Positions 12,041 through 23,003 are shown, counted from the first letter of the stretch. The stretch: 64,000 bases of DNA from Symbiodinium sp. CCMP2592 (GCA_905221615.1 CAJNDT010001313.1:186001-250000); one strand, 5' to 3'. The notes: generated from the letters alone by a model not told the origin. Numbers and translations are program-made.

Positions 12041-12572
12041 ACCCTAAACCCAAACCTCGAACTGTAAACCCGAAGCCTCCCTCTGTCGAGGGTTCCCTGG
12101 GCTCATCAGCGGCCTGCACTTCACCTCCTCTGCCCGGGAAGGCTGGATTGCAGAACAAGGGTTCGCACTTTCACCTTCAGAAAGCCCGCTGGCGTTGCTA
12201 AAGGGGCTTGAACACCAAAAAGAATGCATCCTTTTAGAACCCTCGAGAACATACGTACATGCGTATACAAACAAACACACACACACACACACATAAATGC
12301 ATACATGCAGCAGGGTGAGGGTGCTGTTTGGCTGAGGTTCGGACTGGGAGGTTTGAGGCTCGTCGGGCTCAACAGCTCGGGCTGCATCATGCCCTTCAAC
12401 TGACTCTGGCCCTCAGGCATTCTTCGGTGAAGACGCAGAACGGGGTAAGCTTGCGTAGGGCTTCGCGTTTAGGTCAGGGTCAAGGTTTAGGATGCAGGGT
12501 GTTCCTGTGTTCAGGTTCTAGGGCTCACAGTCAATGTTACGGCTCAGCAAGACCATGAAATCTACGCAGTAA

Positions 12573-12674
12573 TGTAGGGGCCTTAATAAGTACAATAGGG
12601 TTTTGGGGCCCATTATGCTATAATTAGAGTAAAGAACCCCCCAAGTAGCACAGGTCATTTTTGAGGCCCCTACA
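12573..12674. repeat. Palindromic element family C, copy 3
   Basis: TGTAGGGGCCTTAATAAG...TTTTGAGGCCCCTACA arms with an inner TTTTGGGG/CCCCCAA pair. Confidence 0.75.
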
Positions 12675-12793
12675 ATACCGTTTTGGGTCACCTGCAGGGA
12701 CCCCAAGGGTGACGTGTTGCTGACAATCCCATTGCCAAGAGCCCTCAGTCGATTAAGCCCCTGAAGCATTAAATCCCTCAAACGAGAAGACCC

Positions 12794-12907
12794 TATTTGG
12801 AGGGTCATGGGACTTAGTAAATAAGGTTATAAGTACCTTGATTGGGGTTATAAGTATAGTCACCCTAATTATAACCCTTGTTACTAAGTCCCATGATCCT
12901 TCAAGTA
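12794..12907. repeat. Palindromic element family D, copy 2
   Basis: TATTTGGAGGGTCATGGGACTTAGTAA mirrored by TTACTAAGTCCCATGATCCTTC. The inner sequence AGTACCTTGATTGGGGTTATAAG is shared with copies 4 and 5. Confidence 0.85.
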
Positions 12908-13293
12908 AGCTTCCTCTAACTTCGAGGTCTAGCTGTATGCCCTATCCTGCCGTCAGGACCCTCGAAGGGTCAACTCTGCTCTGCTTTGGGTGCCCGGGCG
13001 CTGGCGCCTTGGGTCGATATAGGGCCACCGGTCTGGAGCCGTGGTTTCGGCATTCGGAGTTCAGCATTGTGGCCGGGAGGGTCTTTTCAATGGCTTAAGC
13101 TGGTGCTTGAGATCCATTTTAGGGGTCCTTGGCGAGAGTTTTGGAGCTGGGAGTCTGGCATCCGACTCAGCGGGCGCTAGACCTGACACGGTGTGAAATA
13201 TTGCATATAGTCACATAGATATATCAAGCACACCCGACGCCAAATACTTCCAGCCAGCACCAAAAATCACTTGACAGCTCCTGTATACATATA

Positions 13294-13416
13294 ATGGATG
13301 TTAGCTATGCGCAAGCGGAAGATCTCCAGAGACTATGCTCGAAGGTAGACGACCAGCTGCCCAACGTCTACGATGCCGTGGCACACGGCCGGGACATCTT
13401 CAAAAATCTAGTTTAG
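13294..13416 (+). CDS. Coding-like island, possible exon (MDVSYAQAED...)
   Basis: A 40-codon frame with balanced, protein-like composition (MDVSYAQAEDLQRLCSKVDD, then a QLPNVYDAVAHGRD segment) embedded in non-coding repeat-rich DNA. It could be an internal exon of a plus-strand host gene. I recognise no domain. The ATG may be internal, and splice sites are not clear (an AG lies just before CTATGC at 13304). Confidence 0.4.
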   Translation: MDVSYAQAEDLQRLCSKVDDQLPNVYDAVAHGRDIFKNLV

Positions 13417-14520
13417 GTTCTTTGGGGTTTAGGGGTCTAGGTAAACTCTAAAGTCCACGACCTGGAGTTACACACTGAAGCGCAGAAAGCTGCAAGATGG
13501 GGGATGATTAGTACGAGAATTCCTGGTACTTTACTTATGGGCATCAGGGTAGGGGTATTCCAAATTTCTGGAAATATCATACATGGGGGTTTTGATGAAG
13601 TAGTCACAGTACCCTCATGTAGTCCCTTATTATAAATACTTCTATTATCTGCTGTAGCATATATATGGCCCTCCCTGGCTGCCATACTTGTTGTTAGAAG
13701 CCTGAAGAGTTCCTAGTACAAGTCCACAGGTTTCAAGTTTCAGTCAGAAGTCATAGTAGCAGAGTCCCGTAACCCTTCTTCTAGCTGTTCAGGGCCCTGT
13801 TTGGGAAGTTCGGTCCAGGGGTGTGCGGAATTGAAGGAAACGGGAGGGCGAACAATGTGAACTCCCCGGAGGCATTCATGCATCCAGGGGTTTAGGGTGT
13901 CATGTGGCCTTTCGGACTTGTAGGTATGCAGGTAGGGTCGAACAGAGGGTGGATGGAAAGCCTCTTCAGGGTCTAGGGCGTAAGGTTTGTAGAGATCACC
14001 TAAAGACCAGAACACCTTGCCACGGCCCCTTGAGTAGTTAAACCCGACCCCTTTTCCAAAGCTTACAAGCCCTAAACCCCTAAACGCGAAAACACGAACC
14101 CCCCTAAAGCCTGAGCCCTAAACCCTAAACCCCATAACCCTAAGCCCAAGCACTAAATTCACTAAATCGCCAAAGTCCAACACATACTTTGTTGCCATTC
14201 ACAGGGGTCTCCGCTGTGGTTTTGGATCTGCAAGGCAGCTACGTGGCTTGTCTGTGGTGGAGGGCTGTGGGGTTTTCGGGTTTAGGGGGACTGGAGCGGG
14301 AATTGTGGAGCAGCCATACACTCCAGAGCAAGTCTTGGTCTTGGCTACAGTTTGATTACAACCCTCAACTAACTACCGACACAAGATCAAACAAGGCCCA
14401 ACGAACAAAGGTAGTCAGTATAATGGCTGTATTGTCGCTCGGGATAAACCTCTGAGGTTTACGGTCAAGCGTCAGGGTTCGCCAGCACTGGATTGAGTGT
14501 TCCTGTCATTCATATTCGTA
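13417..14520. other. Non-coding stretch with AACCCTAAA words
   Basis: Degenerate CCCTAAACCC lies at about 14065-14150. A 92-codon minus-strand frame (13740-14015) and an 88-codon plus-strand frame (14189-14455) show no recognisable domain and are not called. Confidence 0.45.
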
Positions 14521-14621
14521 CCTATAGTCTCCATTGTAGTTCCTTTTTTTGGTTAGACCAATTTCATTAGTTAGGATCCTACAAGGTAACCCTAAAAAGG
14601 AACTACAATGGAGACTATAGG
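14521..14621. repeat. Palindromic element family E, copy 1 (complete reference copy)
   Basis: Termini CCTATAGTCTCCATTGTAGT and ACTACAATGGAGACTATAGG are exact inverses, with centre GTTAGGATCCTAC. This intact copy is the reference showing that the half copies at 26419-26479 and 46147-46180 belong to one interrupted element. Confidence 0.9.
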
Positions 14622-14896
14622 TAAGCCCTGTTTCCCACCACGGCTCTTGAAGCAGGGAACCTGTGCTCGCACACTTCCGCGGAGCCTTCTTGGTAGAGGG
14701 TGTGGGGCCTGAAGCGCTTGAGATTGCCGGAGATTGGGGTCAGGGTTCAGGGTTCAAAGCCTCAGAAGGCCCTAAACACTAAAATCCCTAAACCCCTAAA
14801 CACTAAAATCCCAAACCCCTTCAGCCAACACGCACCCAGCCCTTGAGGCAGCCCTTTCACCCCAACATCCTAAGCACCAACGCCCAATCCAGACCC

Positions 14897-14956
14897 TCGT
14901 AAGGTTTAGGGTTTAGGGTTTAGGGTTTTAGGGTCTAGGGTTTAGGGTTTAGGGTT
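14897..14956 (+). repeat. Interstitial TTTAGGG tract
   Basis: About eight near-perfect TTTAGGG units with one TTTTAGGGTC variant, directly upstream of a coding-like island. Confidence 0.9.
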
Positions 14957-14990
14957 GTTAGCTTCCTTTTCTGCGGCTAAGTTTGTTCGT

Positions 14991-15119
14991 GACAGTGAGG
15001 CCTGGAACCACAGCGGAACGCTGCCCGACGGCGCCACGCGCGCCCGGTCCTGGGCCGAGGTGCTCGCCTACCTGAGCCGTGGCATTGCAATGGCTGATCT
15101 CCCCTTTCTGTCCCGATAA
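14991..15119 (+). CDS. Coding-like island, possible exon (DSEAWNHSG...)
   Basis: One plus-strand frame reads DSEAWNHSGTLPDGATRARS followed by WAEVLAYLSRGIAMADL before a stop. The GC-rich, codon-like composition contrasts with the TTTAGGG tract that ends 35 bp upstream. An acceptor-like GTGACAG lies at the start. No family recognised. The true 3' boundary probably precedes the stop at 15117. Confidence 0.45.
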   Translation, partial: DSEAWNHSGTLPDGATRARSWAEVLAYLSRGIAMADLPFLSR

Positions 15120-15641
15120 ATGCACCGCAGGTTAAGTTGCATAGTTCTATGATCATAGACCCCAACTATCGGTGCTTTCAGTGGTGTTCGTCCTGGGGCG
15201 CGGGACGTGACTGTTTTGGGCCTTGGATGCTGCAAAACCATGAGGGCTGGTTTCGAAGGGTTGTGGCTGAACGGCCAAACTCGAAGTATCTCGAAGCCTT
15301 TACTGACATGCGTAAGCTGCAGGTTTCAAGTATTTGGATTGTCTCCAGCCACAACTCGTTACAAAACTGAAGTTGTCCAGACTCGAATCGAAGTTTCCAA
15401 AACCGCCAAAGCAATGCTAACCAACTGCCCGAAACAAGGGCCTAGCCATGTGTAGCTGTTCTTCGGGATATGTCTGGAAACAGTTCAGCTGGCTAAAACA
15501 GATCCAATAAACCTCGTAGACATACAAAAACCTTACCCTAATTCCCAAGGCCCCCCATCTATGACCCTTGGCCCAGGACTAGCCCACCCGCAACATCTGC
15601 CAATGCGGGCTACACACCGCGAGGGTGGGCCGAAATTATAG

Positions 15642-15731
15642 CCCAAAGGGTCCAAGGATCATTATGGTATATACTTATAGGGTATTTTGGGGGTCTAAGT
15701 ATCTACCAGAATGATACTTGGACCCTTTGGG
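15642..15731. repeat. Palindromic element family L, copy 1
   Basis: CCCAAAGGGTCCAAGGATCATT mirrored by AATGATACTTGGACCCTTTGGG. A second copy is at 53796-53902. Confidence 0.8.
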
Positions 15732-15900
15732 TAGGTTAAAGTAGGATCATTCGGGGCTGTCTTGAGGCGGCATAGTTGGTTTGGTATAATCGGGGCTTCT
15801 TGTTTCTCATACCCCGGCTTGGTGGGTTTTGGAGTTTTCGGTGGTTCGGGTCGCAAGGTTTTCCAGACCTGCGAGCTGTGAGTCTGAAACATCATTCCAA

Positions 15901-16001
15901 GGGTAAAAGGAGGGACCCTTAATAAGGACCCCTAGGTATATACGCTTAATATAGCTAGTATTATAGGGTAGGGGTCCCCATTGAGGGTCCCTCCTTTTCC
16001 C
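15901..16001. repeat. Palindromic element family J (single copy)
   Basis: GGGTAAAAGGAGGGACCC / GGGTCCCTCCTTTTCCCC arms with an inner AAGGACCCC/GGGGTCCCC pair. No second copy seen in the window. Confidence 0.75.
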
Positions 16002-17751
16002 CTTTGAGTCATGGTGTAAGTTTAGGAGAGTTGAGGGCTTCGGGTGTCCGAAGAGCATTCCTGATCGCGAGTCCGAAAACTGAGATCCCCGAAGCCGCCA
16101 GCCTTGCTCCACCTGAAGAGCCTCAAAGCCTTCTCCATATATCTTGTGCATGGCGGCCTGCTTCGTGGATTGCCAGTCGGGGTCCAATCGTCACAAGTAT
16201 GTGCGGGAATTTGTCGTGGGATCGCAAGGTAGCTCCTATAAATCAACAGCCAACAACCTCAAACCTGCAGCCTTCAGACATGTCGTTTGGGCTACTGTAG
16301 ACCCGGTACAGATGTCTGAAAGGGCGTTGGATTCCCACGGTAGTCCCTGACTCCAACTTGGTTGAACCTTATATAAGCCCCCAACCCACCAAGGCTTCAA
16401 TTCCAACCTTAAACTCCCAAACCCCAATCCCCTGATTTCAAGTTCTCTGAGTTCAACCTGTCTGTACAAGGGCTCCGAGCCCGCCGGCATCAACAGCTTC
16501 TGCGTACCTCCCACGGTCACAGCCGCTCGGTGTCAAGGTCTCGGGGGTTGTTAGGATGATGGGGCTTGTTGGATTTTTGGTCTAGGGTACTGCGTTTGCG
16601 AGAGTTTTTGTTTGCGAGATTTTACTGGCAATGGATTGTGTCTAGAGAGAACATGAAAGGCTCAATCGTGCCCCATTCGGTTATGCCTATAATCTGCCCC
16701 CAAACCCTACATCAAGGCCCCTGCGATCCGAATGGTCTGGAGATGCCTGCTTTCCAAGCAGTAACCGCAAGCTGGCTGACATGCCAGGAACTCATACTTC
16801 TGATGCTATGTTGCCAGTTGGCTTGCTTGTGAATAGAGACCTGAAGCAATCTCTGATTCAGTATTTAGTTACTGAGCAATGTTCTCGCTCAGAGTCCTTA
16901 TTTCAGTCATGCCTCCAAAACCGCTTTCTGATTATAAAGGCCCCTACATTCTTAGACATGATGTCACATGATCCAATCCACGGTAGTTGCGGTCGTGAGT
17001 CGGGGTGCTAAGTCCTAAGCGAGACCCTGTACAGCACGAAGCACGGCGAACCCTTCCTGCCCTAAACCCTCTAATCCCGAAAGCCTGTAATTCCTATAGC
17101 TTTCATAACCCCTCTTCCCTCAACCCCCAATCCCTAATCCCTAAACCCCAATCTCTTATCTCGAAACCCCAACTCTCGTTTCAGCTTTCCCCAGGCCCGA
17201 TGCCGGCTCGGTGCCCAGCTCACAAGCTGCAGCATACATGCCCCAGACGATGCAGCTCTTCGCTTCAAATTTGCTGTGGTACTATAAGGGTTTAGGGAGA
17301 CTTAGAAGGCCCCTCGTGAAAAGATCTTCTAATCCCTCTATAAATAAAGCCCTACTAAGTCCCTTCAAATCCCATAAGTCCTCAAAAATCTCTAAAATCC
17401 CTTTGAGTTTGAGCCCTACTAAGCCCTGAAACAGAAACCTGGAGAATCCTGTAAACCTCTCTACTTCCTTTCTGAAGCCCTACTAAGCCTACTAAACCCC
17501 TTTAAATTTCATAAGCCCTCAAAAATCTCTACACTCCCTTCGAGCCCTATTTAGCCCCTGCGAAGCCCTTTTACATCCTTCAGGGCCTCAACAGTCTCCA
17601 TAATCCTGTTGACTTTTCAGCCCCACTCAGCCCCGAAACAGAAACCCTTAAGAAATCCGAAAAGCCCTCAAGAACATGTCAAAAAACCCTCAAAAATCTC
17701 GAACACCCTAAACCCAAAGCCTCTAACCCCTAAACTCTTTTGAGCCCTACT
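16002..17751. other. Unassigned stretch, CCCTAAA/CCCTACTAAG words
   Basis: Degenerate repeats of the type AAGCCCTACTAAGCCC occur at about 17330-17640. Open frames of 70-126 codons at 15807-17295 lack recognisable domains. Nothing else supported. Confidence 0.45.
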
Positions 17752-17796
17752 TCTTTTTAAAAGAACATAGGTTTTGTTTAAAAAGAACCTATGCCC
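17752..17796. repeat. Short palindrome (family Q)
   Basis: TTTTTAAAAGAACATAGGTT ... AAAAAGAACCTATG: imperfect hairpin arms with AT-rich inner part. It directly precedes a GC-rich coding-like island. Confidence 0.5.
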
Positions 17797-17797
17797 A

Positions 17798-17890
17798 GGA
17801 AGGCGCTCCCGGAGCTGCCGGATCACAGCCGCTTGGCCGCTCCGCAGCCGGAAGCCCCGCCGAAGCCTCAGCTGGAAAGTCCGCCGGGCT
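17798..17890 (+). CDS. GC-rich coding-like island between two repeats, possible exon
   Basis: About 90 bp of GC-rich sequence with Pro/Ala-rich translations in two frames (for example ELPDHSRLAAPQPEAPPKPQ). It lies exactly between a short palindrome and the 42-bp satellite locus. The frame cannot be fixed from the sequence; the exon call is inference from context. Confidence 0.3.
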
Positions 17891-17903
17891 GACTTAGTAA
17901 CCG

Positions 17904-18598
17904 GGGTTCCTTAAAGGGTTCCTTATAGGGTCCCTTCTTATTATAGGGTTCCTTAAAGGGTTCCTTATAGGGTCCCTTCTTATTATAGGGTTCCTTAAAG
18001 GGTTCCTTATAGGGTCCCTTCTTATTATAGGGTTCCTTAAAGGGTTCCTTATAGGGTCCCTTCTTATTATAGGGTTCCTTAAAGGGTTCCTTATAGGGTC
18101 CCTTCTTATTATAGGGTTCCTTAAAGGGTTCCTTATAGGGTCCCTTCTTATTATAGGGTTCCTTAAAGGGTTCCTTATAGGGTCCCTTCTTATTATAGGG
18201 TTCCTTAAAGGGTTCCTTATAGGGTCCCTTCTTATTATAGGGTTCCTTAAAGGGTTCCTTATAGGGTCCCTTCTTATTATAGGGTTCCTTAAAGGGTTCC
18301 TTATAGGGTCCCTTCTTATTATAGGGTTCCTTAAAGGGTTCCTTATAGGGTCCCTTCTTATTATAGGGTTCCTTAAAGGGTTCCTTATAGGGTCCCTTCT
18401 TATTATAGGGTTCCTTAAAGGGTTCCTTATAGGGTCCCTTCTTATTATAGGGTTCCTTAAAGGGTTCCTTATAGGGTCCCTTCTTATTATAGGGTTCCTT
18501 AAAGGGTTCCTTATAGGGTCCCTTCTTATTATAGGGTTCCTTAAAGGGTTCCTTATAGGGTCCCTTCTTATTATAGGGTTCCTTAAAGGGTTCCTTAA
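17904..18598 (+). repeat. 42-bp satellite array, about 16.5 perfect copies
   Basis: Unit made of GGGTTCCTTAAA, GGGTTCCTTATA and GGGTCCCTTCTTATTATA in tandem. I count 16 occurrences of the TTCTTATTATA part, spaced 42 bp, with no mismatch noticed. Each unit has internal sub-repeats of the GGGTTCCTTA word. The flanks (GACTTAGTAAC before, AAAGGGATCTGTAAAG after) match the unexpanded locus at 10047-10235. Confidence 0.95.
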
Positions 18599-18715
18599 AA
18601 GGGATCTGTAAAGAGTCTACAAGAGGGGTCTTAGGCTGACTTAAAGGATCGTGGGACTTAGTAACTAGGGTTCCTTAAAGGGCTCCTTAATGGAGATCTA
18701 CATGGATTCTATAGG

Positions 18716-18925
18716 CTCTACTTGGAGGTTCATGGGTAGTTATTCGTGGGTTATAAGAAGGGTAACTATAGTTATACCCATAGTCTCCAGTGCAGTTCCT
18801 TTTTTGGGTTACCTTATAGGATCCTAAGTGGTCTAACCCAAAAAAGGAACTACAATGGAGACTATTAGGCAACCATCAGTGGACTTATAACTCAGTTATA
18901 ACTACCCATGAAACTCCAAGTAGAG
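18716..18925. repeat. Palindromic element family F with nested family E
   Basis: Outer arms CTACTTGGAGGTTCATGGGTAG and CTACCCATGAAACTCCAAGTAG. At 18778-18869 a family E element (CATAGTCTCC...GGAGACTATTAGG) sits inside it. A lone F left arm occurs at 53002-53041. Confidence 0.85.
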
Positions 18926-19248
18926 CTGGTTAGGGTTTGAAGTTTAGGGTTTGTAGTGCTGCTTAGGATGCCGGGTTTAGGGATGCTTAGGGTTTAATTG
19001 TTTACAGCATACAGAAGTTTCGGGTTTAGGGCTGTTTAGGATGGATTTAGCGCTCAGGGCTTCGCAGGTGGGGTTTTGTGGTTTCGGGTTGCATGAGAGT
19101 TTAGCCTAAAGTCTGTCTATATCTATCTGTACCTGCTGATTTTTATTTGCTTGTCAATCGGCATGTTATTTTGCATCTAGGTTTCTGGACACAACAGCGC
19201 TTTGCCTCCCAGGGATAATGCCACAAAAGCAGCAGAATTGTAATGCAG
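18926..19248. other. TTTAGGG-like non-coding stretch
   Basis: Scattered GGGTTTAGGG words at about 18928-19090, then AT-rich sequence. No gene seen. Confidence 0.55.
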
Positions 19249-19323
19249 GGGGATGCCGGCGACGCAGTGTATGCGGGCGCAGCCTCTTGGCTTCAGACCG
19301 AGCAAGTTGCTCGAATTCCAAGC
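19249..19323 (+). CDS. Coding-like island, possible exon (GDAGDAVYAG...)
   Basis: After an acceptor-like TAATGCAG the plus strand reads GDAGDAVYAGAASWLQTEQV followed by ARIP, in a GC-rich 75-bp island. Composition and the CAG boundary suggest an internal exon in phase 0. No domain recognised. Confidence 0.45.
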
Positions 19324-20199
19324 CTGATACCGGAACCCTAAACTACACCTGAACCCCCGCGTACCGCACCCCATCCCGAAGCCCCAAAACCCAAACTGCA
19401 GGGTTCAGTCACTTGAGGGCACAAGAAGCCCCTTGTTTCAATCGGGCTCAACTTGTTCTGAACTTGAACCCGGAGGTGCTGGACAAGTTTCGGCCAGAAC
19501 TTCGAGATTCCCTCAAGCTGAGGGGCACAAGGCCCTGAGCATATTACAAGAGCCCTACATAGTAAGGACGGGAAGGCTTAATACTGAAGCTCTTTGTCCC
19601 TCCACATGTGATGCCCTGCACATCCAGGCAACCCTAACGCTGAAGCGTAAAGCTTGTCAGCAACTCCCGCCTCCCTCCCAACAAAAAAACTCCCCGAACA
19701 CCTCAGCACTGCCCCCTTCAACAATGAAACATATACTATTGCACGCACTACGTTCGCTTAGAAGGGCTCAACATCCAAACCAGCAATCGGCTCGCATATC
19801 CATCTACCTTGAGCCCCACAGCTCTAGCGCCAGCAAAAGTCCTTCAAGAATCTCTATTCCCCGAACCCCTAAACAAGCCTAAAGCCGAAAGCCATAAACC
19901 CTATATAATTTGGTCCTTCAAGGACTCACAGCTGCCATGAACTGCGCTAAGCCCGAAACCCTGAACCCTGTAAGCCTTTAGAAACTCTGAAATCCTACAA
20001 ACCCCGACGCCACCAAATTTTATGGAACCCTTCTAGATCCCTATTAAAGGAACCCTTTAAAGGGTGCCCCTATTTTTCGGAAGCTCCCTTAAAAGTTAAG
20101 GCCCTTGATTTCGAGCCTAGGAGCCCTCCACTAGAAGCCACTCCGGGCGAAGTGCGCCAGGCTCCCTTTTTGGGGCTTTGGGGGTTCTTGGGTTTATGG

Positions 20200-20358
20200 A
20201 TTTGGGGTTCAGCGTTTCGGGTTTGGGGTTTTAGCTTGGGGTTTAGGGTTGAGGGTTTTCGAGTTTGGGGGTTTAGCTTGGGGTTTGGGGTTTAGGGTTT
20301 TCGGGTTTGGGTTTTAGCTTAGCGTTTAGGGTTTTCGAATTGGGGGTTTTAGCTTAGG
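20200..20358 (+). repeat. Degenerate tandem repeat of TTTAGCTTGGGGTTTAGGG type
   Basis: Three to four diverged units of roughly 50-55 bp, each containing TTTTCGRGTTTGGG and TTAGCTT words. It appears to be a higher-order derivative of TTTAGGG. Confidence 0.7.
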
Positions 20359-20389
20359 GGGTATACCGGTATACGGGCACGAGTCGTTT

Positions 20390-20490
20390 TTGGAAGCTGC
20401 CCATCAGGTGACCTTCGCTCCACGCCAACCCCTGGGCATCTATGTGGCGGACGTCACGCATGGCCGGGTAACGGAGGCCCGGGGATCGTC
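20390..20490 (+). CDS. Possible exon encoding first half of a PDZ-like domain
   Basis: The frame starting at TTG 20390 reads LEAAHQVTFAPRQPLGIYVA then DVTHGRVTEARGSS. This resembles the first strands of a PDZ domain: the PLGI carboxylate-binding loop, then a GRV strand. The frame after about 20490 runs into a (CT)n microsatellite and is not credible. The matching second half may be the island at 22374-22455. PDZ assignment is by eye and tentative. Confidence 0.45.
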
Positions 20491-20595
20491 ACCAAGCATG
20501 ATATACCACTTTGCCGCACCAAGCTTTGTGGCAAGGTCCCTGCATCCGGATCATCCTGCCCCCACACCTATGCTGCCTCACATCACTCCCAGTCT

Positions 20596-20678
20596 CAGTC
20601 TGTCTCTCTCTCTCTCTCTCTCTGTCTCTCGCTCTATCTCTCTCCCTCGCTCTCTCTTTCTCTCTCTCTCCCTCTCTG

Positions 20679-20726
<48 letters not shown>

Positions 20727-20880
20727 CCTCTTTCTGTCTGTCTCCTCACGCATCTCACATGCACTTGAAACTTGATATGTCTACGTATCTGTGTATCTGT
20801 CTCTATCTGTCTCTCTCTTGCTCCCTCTCTCTATCTCTGTCTCTAACCTGTCTTTATCTCGATTTCTATGTCTATCTGTA
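20596..20880 (+). repeat. (CT)n microsatellite
   Basis: Long tctctctc tracts interrupted by ccct, gtct and tatc variants, grading into TATC/TGTC words to about 20880. The Ser/Leu-rich or Arg/Glu-rich frames on either strand are artefacts. Confidence 0.95.
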
Positions 20881-21006
20881 TCTCATACAGCCGAAACCCA
20901 AAACCTGTAAGCCTTAAAGCCCCCAAACGAAAACAAAAAACTATGTTGGCCAACATCGTAGCCTCCAAACCCATGGGTTCCAAAAACTGAAACCCCAAAC
21001 CTGTAA

Positions 21007-21028
21007 ACCCTACCCCCCCCCCCCCCCC
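21007..21028 (+). repeat. Poly-C run
   Basis: A run of about 20 C between AACCCTA and AAAAGGCC. Length polymorphism or assembly error is likely here. Confidence 0.9.
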
Positions 21029-21059
21029 AAAAGGCCACATAGCCTCCAAACCCATGGGT

Positions 21060-21127
21060 TCCAGCCGTCTCCCGAGCCCCGGAAGCCTCAGGTCTTCGAG
21101 GGCCAGGCCAAGGACTCTCCGAAAAAG
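21060..21127 (+). CDS. Coding-like island, possible exon
   Basis: One frame reads RLPSPEPRKPQVFEGQAKDS followed by PKK, a Pro/Lys-rich, linker-like sequence in GC-rich DNA between a poly-C tract and TTTGGGG-like sequence. No domain. Low confidence. Confidence 0.3.
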
Positions 21128-22112
21128 CTTTTAGGGTTTGGGGAAAGTGTTTGTGGATTTGGGGTGTAGGGATCAGCTGCTTTTTTGTTTTGTGAGTTTG
21201 GGGTTTAGGAGTAAACATTAAGGTAGATTTTTTGTTTAGTTTTTTTGAAGGGGGGTTAGGTTGTTCTTTGGGTTTTCCGACCCAGGGTTGAGGGTCTCGT
21301 TTTTCATTTTTGTGAGCCAACGGTTGTTTAGGGTTTAGGCGTTTTACGATTGGGGGTTCAGGACTGAGGGGCTTAGGGCTTCGAAAGCCCAAAGTTTCGG
21401 ATTCCGTAAGGGTCCTTGAAGGTTGAAAGGAGTGCAAGGCATAGCCGAGTCGAGGGTCTAGGCTTTCGGGTCGAGGGTGATGGAAGCATGCAGGATTTTG
21501 GGTCTGCATCTTGGATAGTGAACGGGGAACTTTAAACTTTGTGGCATCATATATCAGCTCTATCATTGAAAGTTTGAACTTTTGGGGGCCCGGTTGTTGA
21601 AGAAGAGAGGCATAAGAAGGATCCTCAGTTACAGAGTTGGTACCCAACTGACCAGAAGCTACCTCTTAGAGGCAATGCAAGTGGTGGGTAGGGTCTAGCA
21701 TTTATTAGGGTTTAGGGTGATATCAGGACTTTACCGCAAGTCTGTCTGAATGCTTCAGGACTTGGGGGTGGATCCGCATCTTGGCCTTTGCTGGCACAAC
21801 CGAAGTTGCCAATGCTTGTATTGAAAAGTTGAACTGTGCAACAAGAGCGCATATTTTGTTTCTTGGACTGAGGCGCAGCTGTTGCCAGGCGGTTCTAAAG
21901 TCAGAAGGCGTATCACCTGAAGCACACAGCATAACATGCGCTAGCTAGATGGAATGTACAGGAATCCAAAAGCCTGCTTGGTTTGCGCAGATCCCAACTA
22001 GTTACACCCTTGAGGTGGTCAAAGCATGCTCTACATCAAAGTCGGCATTCACTCGCACACCCCAACGTCCTATTCTCTAAACCCTAAACCCTAAACTCTA
22101 AACCGGAGTTAT

Positions 22113-22212
22113 ACGGTTGATGATATAAATCCTGCATTACCTCAAGGACCCTAAAGTATGGGAATTATGGTATATTCCCTATTATGGGTAATGCACGATT
22201 TATATCATCAAC
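22113..22212. repeat. Palindromic element family N
   Basis: GTTGATGATATAAATCCTGC / ATTTATATCATCAAC arms, with inner GCATTACC and GGTAATGC and a GGAATTATGG/CCTATTATGG centre. Confidence 0.8.
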
Positions 22213-22373
22213 AGTAGGGGGGGGGCCCTATAGCTCCTCTCTGCTACAGCCAACCGACCAACCTTGAACGGCGACTTCTGGGCTCCTCAGCCCTGAGCAA
22301 GGCTGCCCCGCCCTCTGAGGTAAGGGTTTAGGATTTAGGGTTTTGGGTTCAGGATTTAGGGTTCAGGGTTTAG

Positions 22374-22455
22374 GTACTTCATGATCCTGTCCATCGACGG
22401 GCAGCCGTACAGAGACTTCCCTGCATTTCAGAAGCAACGTGCGATTGAGAATTGA
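22374..22455 (+). CDS. Possible exon encoding second half of a PDZ-like domain
   Basis: After an AG, the frame reads YFMILSIDGQPYRDFPAFQK then QRAIEN before TGA. ILSIDGQP is typical of the PDZ segment after the first helix (consensus GD-hIL-hN/DGQ). Together with the island at 20390-20490 it could make one PDZ domain split by an intron of about 1.9 kb. By-eye inference; other domains with an IDGQ turn are possible. Confidence 0.45.
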
Positions 22456-22810
22456 AAGGCTCCTCCAGACGACAGCAGCTCCAACTATGACGGCCAGAAT
22501 CGCTCACACAACCCTAAATTCCTAAATTTGTTTTAAAGCCCTGGATCGTGCATGGAGGAAGTCGTGAAGCTCCTGCATTGTGACCCAAAGATAGGCTGAA
22601 CACCTCGTTCACACTTGTACGATGGCATCGCGTTTAGGGCTTCGGGTGGGGTAATTCTAAGTCCTGAGCTCCAAATTTGTGGTCCAAGAAGATCGTCTTC
22701 GTGTTCGTCAGTTGCTGTTTGGTTTGATTTCCGTCTGAGTGTTGAGAACTGTTTGTGTCGCCCTACACACGAAGCTCGAACAAACCTCAAACTCTTGTCA
22801 GTTCACCAGG

Positions 22811-22880
22811 TGAAGCGCTGTTGGAGCAGAAGAAGAGCGGCAACGCACCCTACTCGGTGGCTTGGCTGACTCCTGGGATT
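22811..22880 (+). CDS. Coding-like island, possible exon
   Basis: After CACCAG the frame reads EALLEQKKSGNAPYSVAWLT then PGI, directly before family A copy 3. Another island follows the repeat, which fits exons separated by an intron containing the hairpin. No domain recognised. Confidence 0.4.
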
Positions 22881-22894
22881 CAGGGTTCAGGGTT

Positions 22895-23003
22895 CCCAGA
22901 GACTCCAATATCCTTCAATTAGGGAATATACCTCACATTAAAGTAGGATCCCTAATATGATTTAAGGTACATTCCCTAATTAAGGGATATTGGAGTCTCA
23001 GGG
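22895..23003. repeat. Palindromic element family A, copy 3
   Basis: CCCAGAGACTCCAATATCC / GGATATTGGAGTCTCAGGG termini and an interior matching the other copies. It is flanked on both sides by coding-like islands, as expected of an intron-borne or introner-like element. Confidence 0.85.

Noticed and set aside
17904-18598. CRISPR-like array
   Set aside because: Repeats are directly adjacent with no spacers, and the genome is eukaryotic; it is a satellite.
20498-20917. Ser/Leu-rich and Arg/Glu-rich frames over the (CT)n tract
   Set aside because: They are read straight from the dinucleotide repeat.
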